Below are positions 45,301 through 60,300 of a stretch of 64,000 nucleotides of DNA, in pieces. Under the pieces are notes generated by a model. It searched no databases. It had not been told where the DNA came from and worked only from the letters and a program-made list of their open reading frames with translations. The first letter of the stretch is position 1, and each line of letters opens with the position of its first letter. The DNA comes from Nephrocerus scutellatus. Taxonomy: Eukaryota > Arthropoda > Insecta > Diptera > Pipunculidae. The translations under genes were made by a program, and so were the position numbers. The stretch spans positions 27,929,777 to 27,993,776 of the forward strand of contig OX352761.1 in NCBI GenBank assembly GCA_947095585.1, read 5' to 3'.

Positions 45301-48300
45301 CTTACTACTCATTTTGCGAATAACTGTTCGATTTTTTAGAAGTTATGTTGATTGTTTTTATGGTCAGTTAAGAGATTGTTACGTTGCGTGCACAGAAAAA
45401 ATTATAAAGAAATTGTAAGGTTTTTTTTACAAACAATTAATTAAACAAACAAAAAATTGCTTTCACAATATCAAAATATAATATGTATAATTTATTTTAT
45501 TAGTCATAAAATTCAAAGTTTAGTTGATTTTTTGTATGATTACTCTGACAGGTAGTAAACTTAAATTTTCCTTTATAAGTTTCGATAATAACTTTTATCA
45601 TGCTCTGCGAAAGCTCGGTTGCTGTAAGAAGATCTTTCGCACCTCAGCAAATGTAAAGTACAAACGTTTAGAGGCAAGGAACAACGAACCACAATTCATA
45701 TCCTACAGCGCGTTTAATATATTCTCCGCTATTTTAAATGTCTAATCAAGTTTCGATAATTGATGTCAATTAAAAAAAATTTTTAATCAAGAAAGGTTGG
45801 TTATTAAAAATTTCAGAAACCCCTACAGAGTGAAGGCTTGGAAGAATAAAGTAACCGTTTAAGTCCATCACCAACAAAGCAAGAAATTTTATGCGTTATA
45901 GTGACACTCAGTGTACGACAAAATACATATTTACATATTTTTTTTCTATTTTTCTTAAGCCCTTCACTACATTTTACTTTCTTTTAAATAGTAAAAGGAA
46001 GTATGTATAGTAATCATGAAAATTTTCGAACTCGAGATTTTTGTATTTCCGGAGTCAGAAAAATCGCAAAATAAAAAATCTGTGTCTGTCTGTGTCCACT
46101 CTACAGCTCAGACAGCTGAATTGGTGGGAAAGAAAATTCATATTTAAAATTTTTACGTAAATTGGGAGGTCCCAATTGATTTTGGCGGAAATTGGCCAAC
46201 CGGAAGTGGCAGTTTGCTTGGATAGTTTTTCGGGTTTTTGCAAATATTTCAAAAAAAATATAGCACTTATAAGAAATCTGTCAAGTGCAAAAGAAATTTA
46301 AAAAAATTTAATAAGCATTTATTGAAGATTCCGGCCCCGACCGTAAAAGAAAGTCGTATTGTGGCCACACCTCCATTTTTTTCTCATTTTGAATACATTT
46401 CAAATAAAAGTAGAACAGTAAGATCGATTTTAAATTTAATCTTCCTAAAGTGTAACACTGTTCTTCTCTACTCCGGCAAACCCTCCGGCAGTCCCCGTGA
46501 ATCTGGAGTGAGTCTGCTGCTAACGCCAACAGCACGCAGAGGCTTAATTTACTGGCACCACATGGTGATAGGATCTTATGATATCTTATTATACGGTGTT
46601 ACGCCCCAACGTATCCCTCGACTGAGGATAAAAAGGACAACTTCTACAATCAGCTAAGCGCTGTATTCAACGCAACGCCGAACGGAGATATCGTCATCGT
46701 GATGGGGGACTTTAACGCCAAGGTTGTCATAGGAGGCACTATGTTTGAGCATAAGACCTGCCACAAAGTCAACTGGGTGTGCTACGTGCCGCTCCAACGG
46801 CATCAGCAAAGCTTTTATTTCCTCTTCTAGAGAGAGCTTTGGAGGTAGAAAGTTTCCCCGACGAGTGGAAGAAGGGAATGATTGTCAAGCTCTCTAAAAA
46901 GGTAGACGTATGGAGTGCGAAAACTGAAGAGGCATTTGCGTTCTTCCTGCAGTTGCAAAGATAATAGCAAAAGTAGTACTTGGGAGGATTAAGGAACATT
47001 TGGAAGATACACTCGATGCCGAACAAGCACTGGATCCTCCTGTGTAGACCACATCAACACCCTGCGGATCATTATTGAACAGTGCGTTGAATTCCGGTCA
47101 CCACTGCACCTGCTGTTCATCGATTTTGAGAAGGCGTTTGACAGTGTCAACAGGCAGTTTATCTGGCTCGCCTTGCGCAGGAGAGGTATACCCGATAAAC
47201 TAATAGCTATTATTAAAGCAGCCTATGATGGCTCTAAATGTCATGTGCTGCATAGAGGAAAGCTGTCAGAGGAATTCGAGATCCTAAGTGGGGTACGACA
47301 AGGTTGCATTCTATCGCCGATACTCTTTTTGTTGGTGATTAGCGATGTGGTTCGCGCAGCTTTATCTACTGGAAACGGAGGAGTACGTTGGACTCTTACA
47401 TCTCAACTCAAACATCTGGACTACGCTGACGACGTTTGTTTACTATCACACAGGATTATGGAGCTGCACCAAATGACAACAAATGTGAAAAGAGAGGCAA
47501 ATGTTGCGGGTTTGAAAATTAATACTGCCAAAACCAAAATCATCAACCGCGGCACTAACTCAGTAACTCAAGTTAACATTGCTGGACAGTCGGTAGAGAG
47601 TTTCCAATATTTTGGGATTATTGTCTCGACCGAAGGTGGAACCGAACAGGACATTGTCAACCGAATCGGCAAAGCCAAATCAGTGTTTGGAATGATTTCT
47701 ATGATATGGCAATGCGATCAGCTTAAACACCAAGCTGCGACTTTTCTGTTCAAATGTTGAATCTGTGCTGTTGTATGGGTGCTGCACTTGGAAGGTGACC
47801 GCTACTATCACAAAAAGATTACAAACGTTCGTAAATAGGTGCCTACGGAATATCTTAAGGGTTTTCTGGCCTAACCGTAACTCTAACGAACATCTTTACC
47901 AGAGAACGGGCCAGGAACCAATAGACACAACCATCCAACGACGGAAGTGGCAGTGGATTGGTCATACACTTTGAAAAGGCGACAGCTCCATAGCAAACTA
48001 TGCAATGCAATGGAAGCCGTTATCTCAGGAGGGTAGAAGAACGGGTAGTCCGAGAAATACATGGTTTAGAACAGTTGAGGAGAAGTCACGGCAATTTGGG
48101 GAAGAGTTGGAGAGAGCTGAAGCTCATTGCCAGAAACCGCAGGCGATGGCGCGTAGGCGTAGTAGAGGCCTTAGGACCCACAAGGGGATATAGGACATAA
48201 CGAAGAAAGAAGAAGAAGATTGCCAAACGCAAAGAAGAGGAATTTGATTAGCAGAGATCTGCTATTTATCTCTTTTAAAAAATAACGTGCTATTTCGTTT

Positions 48301-51300
48301 ATCCGCGATTGCTTTTTAATAAATTGAAGGTGAGGAAAAAACAACCCATAAGGAAGCCCCCTTATCATAACCACTCCAAAATTTTAACAAAAAGTGTTTC
48401 CATTGGAGATACCCATGTCTAAAAAATTTAAAGAAAATCGGGCTAATTTTTAAAAATTAATATGGAAGGCCCTCGGCCTTGGGGCAACTTCAAAATTTTT
48501 TACAAAAAGCGTTGTCCATCGGAGAAAAATTTATATAAAATTTGAAGAAAATCTGGTATTTTTTTTATAAAATTTGTATGGGTGCCCCCGACAAAGGGGA
48601 CCGATCACTACCAAATATTTATAAAAAGTGTTGTCCAACGGAGATACACATGCGTATACAATTTGACCACTCCAAAATTTTAACAAAAAGTGTTTCCATT
48701 GGAGATACCCATGTCTAAAAAATTTAAAGAAAATCGGGCTAATTTTTAAAAATTAATATGGAAGGCCCTCGGCCTTGGGGCAACTTCAAAATTTTTTACA
48801 AAAAGCGTTGTCCATCGGAGAAAAATTTATATAAAATTTGAAGAAAATCGGGTACTTTTTTTATAAGATTTGTATGGGTGCCCTCCGACCCCGGGGCCCG
48901 ATCACTTCCAAATTTTTACAAAAAGTGTTTTCGATTGGAGATACACATGTGTATAAAATTTGAAGAAAATCGGGTACTTTTTGTAAAATATTTGTATTTT
49001 AATAGAAAGTGTTGTCATGGGAGAAACACATGTGTGCAAAATTTCAATAAAATCGGGCTTTAGGAAGTAAGTGGATTAAAAATTGACCACAAGATTTGGT
49101 GTGCCAGCCAGCCAGCCAGCCAGCCACGGGCAAGTGAAGTTAATATAGAGAATTTAAAAATGTATTGTTATACGAGCTTTATTGCATGTCATGCAGGGGC
49201 ACACACTATCGTTAGTGTATGACATCCCCAAATGAATTACAGCTTGCAAAAGAATGTGTATTCTTCTTAAGGATTTCGCATCAACTCAAGACCGTACAAA
49301 TTTTAAACAACTTCCAAATTTTTATGATTTTTTTCAAATATTCCAGACATTTTTCATAGAAAGAACGGGCGACGATACAAATGACATGTGATTAAACAGG
49401 CTTAAATTCCACGACAGTCTCAGGAATACTAAGTAATCAACTGAATTACCTCTATGGTTTTATGAATTTGAAATAACGTATAAAGAAAGGCATGCATTTG
49501 TTTCGCTTTATATTTTGGAAAGTTAAACTTATTGTTTACCGAAGGTTGTCAAAATAGGATAGGAAACCAGAAGCTTGGGTAGGAACCAAAAGCTACAGTG
49601 TTAAAAAAAATCAATGAAAATCGACGATACATTATTCGCCGGATCTAATGCTTTGTGATAAGCACAATTTTTAGGAGTGCTTCAAAAGGTGGTAGAGCAA
49701 CTTTTATAGCATCTGTTTTATAGCTGTATCATTAAAAACGAAACAAAACGACAAAAAGCACATCAAACTCTTAGAAGCGTTCGGAAGGAAAGTCGTATGG
49801 AGAATTGTTAGCTTCATATGTAAAGAAAGAAGACTGATTCCCAAAACTTCATAGTAACGAAATTCAAAAATAAGCATATAGAATAAGCTGTATTGTATTG
49901 GAATCTACGTGACAGAAAAGCATAGCAGTCCAATGGCGTAGGAGAGATTTTATTATGGGAGCCAGCACTGGAGTCCCGCGTTCAGGAGTCATAGAAGAAG
50001 TAAACGAGATTAGTTGAAAAAAAATCAAATTCAATATAACTACGTTTTTGTTACTCTTAATCGAGTTTCTTTAAATATATATTTACAAATTTTCTATGAT
50101 ACAAAGCCTATTTAAGGCTGCCAATTAAACCTAACCGGCTATTGCCATTTATTGTTAATCATTTTAATAAATCCAATTTAATGCTCGATTAAGGCACAAT
50201 TGTATTAAATTGCATGACTTTGATTTACAAGTACTAACTTTGATTCCACCCTCCTTTTGACAATGTCAATGTCAATACACAAAATTTATGTACATTCATT
50301 TTGTCAATTATTATTATTCAAAAATGTTGTTACCCATATTGATGATGAATGATTGAGCGAACACCGTAAAGAATTACAATTTCCTCGACAGTCATTGGGT
50401 TGGGAGAGAAAATCCATTCGAAACAAAAACGAAGAAAAGGGATTGGCAAAGATGGCTTACTGCAATCGGGTGGACCGCCATTTGTGCCAGGTGTCAGACT
50501 CCAAAGCCAATGTTTGTATCATGTACGGTTGTTATGCCTGAAGAACGAAACTTGTGTCAGGCACAGGCAAGATGTGCAGTTTCACCGACCGCTGTTTGCC
50601 TGTTTGCGCAATTTCGCTGACTATCTGAGATTAATCAAAAAATATGTTGGCGAAGTGAATTTTTACAATTTCATAATATCCTTTCGCTGTGAATTTCCTG
50701 GACTGTGAAGTAAACATGGTTTACTCGCTCGTATAGGTATCTATATATTCAAAATCGCATAAAAAACAAATTTCAATGGGAGTTTGTTTGTTTGTTTTTC
50801 ACACAATTTAGGAATTAAATACTTTATTTAGATTGTTAATTTTTTAAATTAAAACAACTAAACTTATATAAACTTAGTTTTTCGAGTACAAACTTTTATG
50901 TATACATCGACACGCGCCACACAGTTCTTTATTATTAGGTAATAATCGCCAAAATATCTGTTTTTGAGATCGGGCCTATTTCAATGTACTTTCTATTTTC
51001 CACGCATCACACGCGCCACACGCGACTCGCGATACGTGTCATACGCGGGATATCAAAATTGGCCCCTGACATTGAGCTGCTCACAAAATTTCAGCGCGTT
51101 TCTATATCGTGCGAAAGGCGTTTAAAAAGGACCTCCAAAAACGAAAAAGTGTCGTCATTTCCAACCATCAAACGCGCCACATGCGAAACGCGACGCCGCA
51201 CGTCACAAGCGGAATAAAAATAATGCTATTTGGGACTTAGACATTCACAAAATTTCAGCTCTTTATGGTCGTGTGGTGGTTAAAAAGGACCTCAAAAAAG

Positions 51301-54300
51301 TAAAACATACAGACAAAAAGGTGTCAAGTCAAATTTGATAAAAGTTAAAAAAAAAAGATCTTCCTTACTTGCTTACTACTGGACAAATACATAAGGTATT
51401 AATAAAAATAATTTCTCGTAAGTTATTTCCAAAAACAAAAACATATTGTGTATACATAGAGGAAGCGCTCTAAGCATTTTTTGAATAAATAAAATATGAA
51501 AGGATTTATTTCTAATTATATGGGTGGAAATAACACATATGTATGCTGCATTTTAACAATCACAATAATTAATGTATAATGCATTTAATTATACAAATCA
51601 AAACCGCTAAAAAGGGCCTCTAAATTGTATTATTTAATTTATTGTCAATTTTCTTACAACGAAAATATTGCCCTATTGTTTTATGATATTCCAAACTTTG
51701 AGAATCACCGACACAGTAAAATTACTTTTGGTGTTACTGGGATTCAAACCACGAACCTCCTGCTCAGTAGCCATGCGCATTTCCACTGAGCCACGGCATT
51801 GTATAAATTAGGTAATTTGTAATTGTGAGTGCACAAGTGACCTGGGCAATAGTATACTGATATGCAAAGCATATGAACCGGATGACGATGAAACAAAGGT
51901 CAACTATAGGAAACAATAGCCTGTGCGTAGCCTGGACAGTACGTCGCAACCCTATAAGGAGCATCTCAACTTCACCACCATCTTAAGATGAAATAGAGTC
52001 TGCAATTAAAAAACTTAAAAATAATAAAGGGTCCTAATAACCTGACCGCCGAGCTTTTTAAATTCAGCATGTGCTTGAGCCGATTATACGTGATGCGTGG
52101 ACAACATGCAAAATTCCTAGCTCGTGGAAGGAGGGAGTCATCATTACAATACCCAAGAAGGGTGATCTCAGCTAGTGTAAAAATTGGAGAGGCTATTGGT
52201 TAAATTCAATAGAAAAAATTGTAGCATTTCTTAATCGTATATCACCGTTTGTTGACACACTTTTGAGACGAGAGCAAGCCGGTTTTAGGAAGAACAGATC
52301 TTGCGTAGACAACATTAATACACTGCGAATTATCATCGAGCAGTCAGTTGAATGGAATTCACCTTTGTACATCCCCTTTGTCGACTTCGAACGAGCTTTC
52401 GATAAAATATCCAGAAAAGCTATTTGGACAGCATTGCTAAATCTCGGAATTCCGGACACAATCGTAAACCTTATCCGTGAATTATATAGAGATGCCGCTT
52501 GCAGTGTTCGATATAAGGGCAAGAACAGCGCCAATTTCACCATCTCCAAAGGAGTTAGGCAAGGATGTGTCCTCTCACCTATACTTTTTTGGTGATCCTG
52601 GATCAAGTTATGGCGCAAACCAACATCGATGCACCAAACGGTATTCAATGTCGATTGAACGAAAGGCTTAACGATCTCGACTACGCTGACGACATCAGCA
52701 TGATGACTCACAGATTGCATGATATAACGCGTAAGCATGAGAGGTTGATTTATAACGCTGGACAGGTTGGCATAAGGCTCAACTACTCAAAGACGAAATT
52801 GTTGCGAATCGGAACGACTGATAACCGCGAATTATCTATAACCACCAACGAAGCAATGAAGACGTGGAGAAATTTAGCTACTTAGGGAGCCTAATTACTA
52901 AGAACGGCGGGTTCGAATCACACGTGACAGCCCGCATTAACAAGGCGCGCTCTGCTTACTACTCACTGTACAAAGTGTGGCGAGCGCATAACATCTCCAG
53001 GAGGACCAAGCTAAATTTCTTCAACTCCAGTGTTAAATCGGTCCTCTTATATGGTTGCGAGACTTGGAAAGTAAAAACTACCATTTCTCAAAAATTACAA
53101 GTATGTATCAAGAAGTGTCTGCGGCGAATCTGTGGCATCTTTTGGCCAAACACGATCTCAAACTCGGATCTATTTTCCCATATTGAAATTACGCGAAGGA
53201 AATGGCAATGGCTAGGGCACACCCTGCGGAAACCGGACAATGACATTACAAAAATGGCCTTTGAATGGAACCCCCAAAGAAGACGAAACCCGGGAGGCCC
53301 AGTGAACACGTGGCGCAGGTCAATCGAGCGAGATTCGCGTACAGTAGGCGTATGCGTGAAGTTAAACAGCTGGCGAGAGACAGACGGCGCTGGAAGGAGG
53401 TCGTTTCCGCTCTTTGCTCCTCTTTGAAGCAATATATTAGAATTTTTTACTTTTTATATATTGTTAAATAAATATAAAAAGAAAAAACTAATAAATAAAT
53501 ATTAAGAATGGAAAACAAACATATGACATGTTATTTCTAAGAAAAACTGAAATCTAAAAAAATGCTCTTAAAATCATAAGATATTTGAAGGCATAGCTGA
53601 ATTCTCACGTAAAGTAGTCAAACCGCAACTTGAAACGCAGATGTAGATGCCAAAGTACCCAAAATAAAATGATGTCCCGAAAAAAGGCAATATTCTACAA
53701 ATGAATTAGATGTACTTTCAACGCAGGCGTAGCATAAAACGGCGAATTATTTCTCTAAAGTTCTGAACCAAATTTGTAATCAAACAATCATCAGGAATAA
53801 ATTTAAAACTATTTCTCAATTTCCAATAAACATGAACAAACACATATACGAGTACATATAAAGATTATTTTCCTCTTACCTGTCTTTGAAACACCATTTA
53901 TCTTTAAATTCTCAGTAGACGAGGAAACCGATGATGATGCCGATGACACAGAGCCGCTACCATTTTTCCCATTGCTTGAAGCACCATGATGATGACCATT
54001 ACCATTGGCCAGAAGCTCTGCACTTCCGCCAAATGGAATGCTGCTTTTCATGTGATTCCGAGCTGGAGTGAATGGACGGTCTGGTTCGCCAAAAAGACGT
54101 GTGTATGAGTCGGCATTCTTTTGAGCACGACGTGGTTGATCACCTGAAATAAAAGTAATTGCAACGAAGCAAAGAAAAAACAATTAGTATAGTGTAACAT
54201 ATAGCGTATAACACAGCGTGAAAATTGTTAGTAATTATTTTTTAATATATATTTTTGGGTGCAATTTAAACGTGAAGATAAAGTTGTGTTTTTTAGAATG

Positions 54301-57300
54301 CTGTGTAACAGGTAATTTGCAATAAAGTTTTTGCGGAATAAGTTCGGGTACATTTTGACTGGACGCTTGATTTGCAGTTTTTAAATCTAAAACTTATAAT
54401 AGCGATATATATTAGAACAATGAAAAAGTAAACATTAATAACTATTTTCTGGTCGTAAAGAAGATTTTCAATGGCTTTTGTTGTCTGACTTCGAAAACGT
54501 AAAAAACGTTCCCAAACGTAAAATGTTGACAAAGTCAAATGTTCCTAAGCGTAACATAAACATTTACAATACGCAAAACAAGTAATCATGTAGTAAGTAG
54601 CACACAAAAGTTAGATACAAACTCACAGATATAAGTGGTGGCTATTTCTTTGTGACTAAGATGGCACTCTCTTAAACTATTAACACCTACAACAAGTGCA
54701 ATTATGGACATTTTTTAAAGCCTTTAGTACAAATTGTCCAGGAAATATAACAATGCAGTAACATTGTTTCTAGATATGGGAAGCCTGAAAAGGAAGGCTC
54801 AGTAAGATAGCTGTCCAAATATTTTGCAAATATATTTTTTGCTGTTTGAACTTTTAAAAAAATGATGATGTGGCCACCATACGACTTTCTTTTACTGACG
54901 AGCCGGGAATCTTTAGTAAATGTATAATATATATATATTTTTTTTTTTAATTTTTTTTTGCATTTTCTCATAGAAAAAATGCAAAAAAAAAAATAAAAAT
55001 AAAAAATAAATGGAAAAAAAAATTTAATATACATTTACTGAAGATTCTGGACACGTCCGTAAAAGAAAGTCGTGTTGTGCCCACACCTCCATTTTTATAT
55101 TCCGAGTATGATGGGTGTCGCGGGTTGCGCGTGTGATGGGTTGAAAAAAAAATCGTTTCTCGACTTCTTTGAGGTCCTTGTTAACCACCTTCCACACGAC
55201 CTAGAGGGTTTAAATTTTGTGAGTATCTAAGTCCAAAATACCATTTTTTATATTCCACGTATGATGGTTTGAAATCGCGCCTTTTTCTCGTTTTTGAAGT
55301 CTTTTCTTTCTTTAACCACCTTTCGCACGTGAGCAGCTCAATGTCAGGGGCCCATTTTGATATCACGCTTTTGACGCGTGTGAAGCGTGGAAAAAAGAAA
55401 ATTCTTTGAAAAACAGATATTTTGGCGATTATTACCAAATAATAAACGACTGTGTGCCGTGTTTCGATGTATATATAAAAGTCTGTACCCGAAAAACGAA
55501 GTTTTTTTACATTTACTTGTTTAAGATTAAAACTGGCTGTTAATACTTATCGAAGTTAGTAAGAGGGCTCCCCCGTCCACGAAGTCGTGTTTCAGTATCT
55601 TAATTTTAAGGAATTTCTTTTTGCAGAAGACGTCGTAATTATTTCATTAACGTTATGTACGGTCTCGATTTCATATCACAATTCTCTAACATCAGGGGTC
55701 GAATTACGACATCAGTTTACGAGTGAATGAAATCCATACGTTAACGAGTGATCGAGTATTGACATTGGGATGATCAATACTCGTCACTCTTCCACGTAAG
55801 CGTAATGCCAAATCAAAATTATTTAGTCACGTATTATTCAGTCACGTATGTGGTAATACGACCCCAGGTTTAAGAATAGCCATTTAACTGCATCAGATTT
55901 TTGGAGCCCGTTGTAGGAGTTGGTAGAACTTAATAGTGTCCCCCAAACTTTACTTGGCTAATAACATTATCTATTCAAAATTAAAAAAAAATAACGCATT
56001 TATTCAGACTAGTATTCCAAAATACATAATGCAGATGACAATTATGCGCGTGCGGTTTCTGGCAATGAGCTTCAGCTCTCTCCAACTCTTCGCCAATTGC
56101 CGTGACTCGGACGACCCATTCTAAGATAACGGATTCCATTGCATTGCGTAGTTTGGAACTGTCGCCTTTTCGGAGTGTATGACCAATCCACTGCCACTTC
56201 CGTCGTTGGATGGTTGTGCCTATTGGTTCCTGATCAGTTCTATGGTAAAGATGTTCGTTAGAGATACGGTTAGGCCAGAACACCCTTAAGATATTCCGTA
56301 GGCACCTATTTACGAACGTTTGTAATCTGTTTGTGATAGTAGCGGTCACCTTCCAAGTGCTGCACCCATACAACAGCACAGATTCAACATTTGAACAGAA
56401 CAGTCGCAGCTTGGTGTTTAAGCTGATCGCATTGCCATATCATAGAAATCATTCCAAACACTGATTTTGCTTTGCTGATTCAGTTGACAATGTCCTGTTC
56501 GGTTCCACATTCGGTCGAGACAATACTCCCAAGATAGTGGAAACTCTCTACTCTCTCTACCGGCTGTCCAGCAATGTTAACTTGAGTTACTGAGTTAGTG
56601 CCGAGGTTGATGATTTTGGTTTTGGCAGTATTAATCTTCAAACCCGCAACATTTGCCTCCCTTTCCACATTTGTTGTCATTTGGTGCAGCTCCATAATCC
56701 TACGTCGTCAGCGTAGTCCAGATGTTTGAGTTGAGATGTAAGAGACCAACGAATTCCTCCGTTTCCAGTAGATAAAGCTGCGCGAAGTACATCGCTAATC
56801 ACTACCAAAAAAGTATTGGCGATAGAATGCAACCTTGTCGTACCCCACTTAGGATCTCGAATTCCTCTGACAGCTTTCCTCTATGCAGCACATAACATTT
56901 AGAGCCATCATAGGCTGCTTTAATAATAGCTATTAGTTTAGCGGGTATCGGGTGTTCAATAATGGCTTAGTTGAATGAAATTTAAGGCATAAGAACAAAT
57001 GTATAATTTCAATTTCGCAATTTCGATAGACCGCAAGTCATAATTACAACCAACCTACTAAATAGTATAATAATACATAGAATAAGAAGATCATAACATA
57101 TTTATAAAAAAATTTACACTAATCTAGACAATGAAGGAAATTTTAAATAAGATTATCTACACACAAAGAAAAAGTGTGCTGGTAGCTAAGATGGATTATA
57201 TTTTTACAGTTCCAGTTACCTAAATTAAGAAAATTTTCCTTTCCTTACGGCCCTTTGTGGAAGATTAACTTACCGCAAATTTGCACAACAAACAATCTGT

Positions 57301-60300
57301 GGTTGGATTTTCTTTAATTTTCCAGCTATGCATTTAAGCTTGCTTTCGTTCCCTTTTCTTTATTTCGGGATCGTAAAACAACAGTTAGCCAACCAGCTAT
57401 GAAACTCAGCGACCAAGACCATGTCTAATAATACATTTAGTTTTTCCATTAAGTAAAGTTTGGCTTTGCTTCGGTGATTGAATGAACTTAAACTTAAGTG
57501 AAATTTTGCTCCACGATTCTCCACAGCAACATTCATCAGATAGTTTTAGAGTAAAATTGGAAATTTTGTTTTTGCAATTGTCTGACTTCTTAGCTACTAG
57601 GCAAAGGCATACCTCTAATCGGAGCTGATTAGTTTTTCTTGAAGCGTTTGCATGCAATGAAAGGACAATGACCGTGGCCGGACATGATTGCAAGCTGTTT
57701 TTCATGGTCACTTGTGCTTAAATCAGTGGAGTGGAATTAAAATATGTTAAAATTACATAGCTTCTAAGATGTTGCAATTGTCACACATAAATATCTTATT
57801 TTACCAGATAATATAATATCGGTAGAAATCAAAAATTGTATTGCTGCAGAATCTATTAGGGAGGAGACCAGTCCATCCCCTTTCGTATTCTCTTTTGGCT
57901 TTAAAAAATTATACTCTGGATATGGGACACTACATTTTAGAACCGTTTCCTATAATGAAAAATGAAACGCGTAAGAGCTATGGGTCGGAACGAAGAAAAA
58001 GACTGTTTTCCATATTCTCAGCAGGAGCCCAGAAGAACAGGATAGATTGAAAATCTTACGCTATGGAAATGCCTGTCTTAAAAAACACCCTTCAAGAACT
58101 ATTATAAAAATACTATCTGGGCCAGTGTATGTTAAGGTCACTTAAAATGTCAGCAACTGTACGAGTACAATATTGGAGTCAAGTACTCATAGATACAGGG
58201 GAGACAACGGACAATCTGGACGCGTTAAGCCAGCCGAAATATGCGCAGAAAGCGAATTGAAGTTGAAGGGTCCCAGGGCCCTCCACACATTTGCATCTCC
58301 AACTAGAGAATTTAAATGGAAAATTGTAATTTTTATGGGTTGTGACTTTGTATTTTCCACTACTTTGACGTCCTTTCAACCCACCTTTCACATGACCACG
58401 AGCTGACATTTTGTGAGCAGCTCAGTGTCAGCGACCATATCTAGATCGCGCTTGTGATGCGTGTCGCGAGTAGAGTGTGGCTCGTGTGACTCGTGGAAAA
58501 GTGACTTAACTGTAAAATAGACGCAACCTCAAAAACATAATGAGCGTCAAACGCGCCACGGGCGTGTCACGCATCTGGCGTGTGTCGATGTATACATAAA
58601 AGTTTTTCCCAAAAAACATTACATTTACTTGTTTGATTCAATTTTTAAATATCGGCGAGTTTAACTCATTGAACGTGGCCATTATTTCTAAATTTCTTTC
58701 GGTTATTCTCAGTGTGATTCGCCTTATATAACCAAAATCATTTCATTATTTACCCTTCGCAGTTTAAATGGTACCATCCATATTCTTTTTAATTATATTA
58801 TGCCCAAAAAAATGATGTTTGTAAATAAATAGCGGTGGCATCCACATCGCTATTACCGAACAAAAAACCACTTTTAGACGTACCAGTTGACTTTCTTATA
58901 TTGTCATACCGTTCTTTTGAGAGCCGCTTAGCCCTTATTGTTGCTATGGTGAATCAAAGTTTTCTGGGCTGATGGTAGTGGTTCCGAAGTAATGATTATT
59001 TACGGGCGATGTTATTAGTCTCGCGTCAACCTTACTTTGTTGTGACCGATCATTCAACTTTTCTTTTTATGGTAGCCGGCAGCCACCACGTGGAGGTTCA
59101 AACACACTTCAAACAGTCAGAATAGATATGGCATGTGCATTATATAGATACTACATGTTTTCCGCGCTGACCACCAATTTGACACATTAAGATAATTCAA
59201 TTTTAATTGCATTCTAATCCAAAAAATGTACAGTTGCAAAAGTATTATTATACAAGTTTTAAATCATGTCAGGTTGCTTTTAGGTACGAGTATATGCGAG
59301 AATTATGTTTGCAAAAAAAAAACGTGTAATTTTTATGAAAAATACGATACAGTCTGTGATTTGTCAGTTAAGTTACTTTCGTGCTTTTGTTAAGTTTTCC
59401 CAATTGAATTTGATTTTCTAGTAAAATTAATCTGTGCTTAATACTACTCGTGTATTGAACAAACTGTTGGTTAGGATAAGAAGATTAGAAAAACATTCAC
59501 GAGTTACAATTACAATTGTGGCTAAAACTTAATGTACTGACTAATATTTTGTTTAAAATCAAATAATTTTTTTAAAGGTATGTACCAATGAAATAGAATC
59601 TGTAAGCTCCTTGTCGGACTGCAATGATAAACACAAGAAACAATAAAGGAGAGGGGGGAGAGAGAAAAAAATTCGAAACGGATTATTAAAAATTCATTTT
59701 AAAATGGTTTATATCAAAAGATGTGGTTTTTGTTTCTCGATTCTAAAGATCTACGAAAGTTCGCTTCTTCCTTCACTTTCCGGAACATATAACCTTTTTG
59801 ATTTCTAAGGAGAATTTTTTAACTAAGGTTGCATTGAACGTTTGAAGCTGTTTTAGCAAAATAATTTAAGAAAATTATCACCACATTTCGCTCTACAACC
59901 AGCCGGCCTTGGCTTCACGCAAAAAAATCGCTACACCGGTCCCGATTTTTAGCCGATGTTATACGATATCAGGATATTACTTTTTACGATATTAAGAGCG
60001 AATTAAGTCGACATGATTGCGAGGTAAGGTACAAGGCTTTCAGCAATAGTGCGTCTTGATTTGGTACATATAATGAATTTTTTTTGTGTAGCGACGAGCA
60101 TTGTGAAAGAGGCGTCTAGGCTAAGAAAAATACTCGCAACCAATCCAATAATGCCGAGATGCCTGAAAAAGGCAGATGGCTCGTGGACTACTTACTTCAA
60201 GCGAAGAATCGTGCAAACTGCTTTTAGATGCCCACTTCACGGGAAGCTCCCATGCGACAAGTAGTGTCGGCCTTGATAGGACTGACACTCGTACAACTAT

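Noticed and set aside
45524..45745. 73-codon plus-strand frame in the Jupiter intron
   Set aside because: AT-rich chance frame opposite to the host gene, no family features.
50400..50708. 102-codon plus-strand frame
   Set aside because: Overlapping frames with no motif; nothing supports translation.
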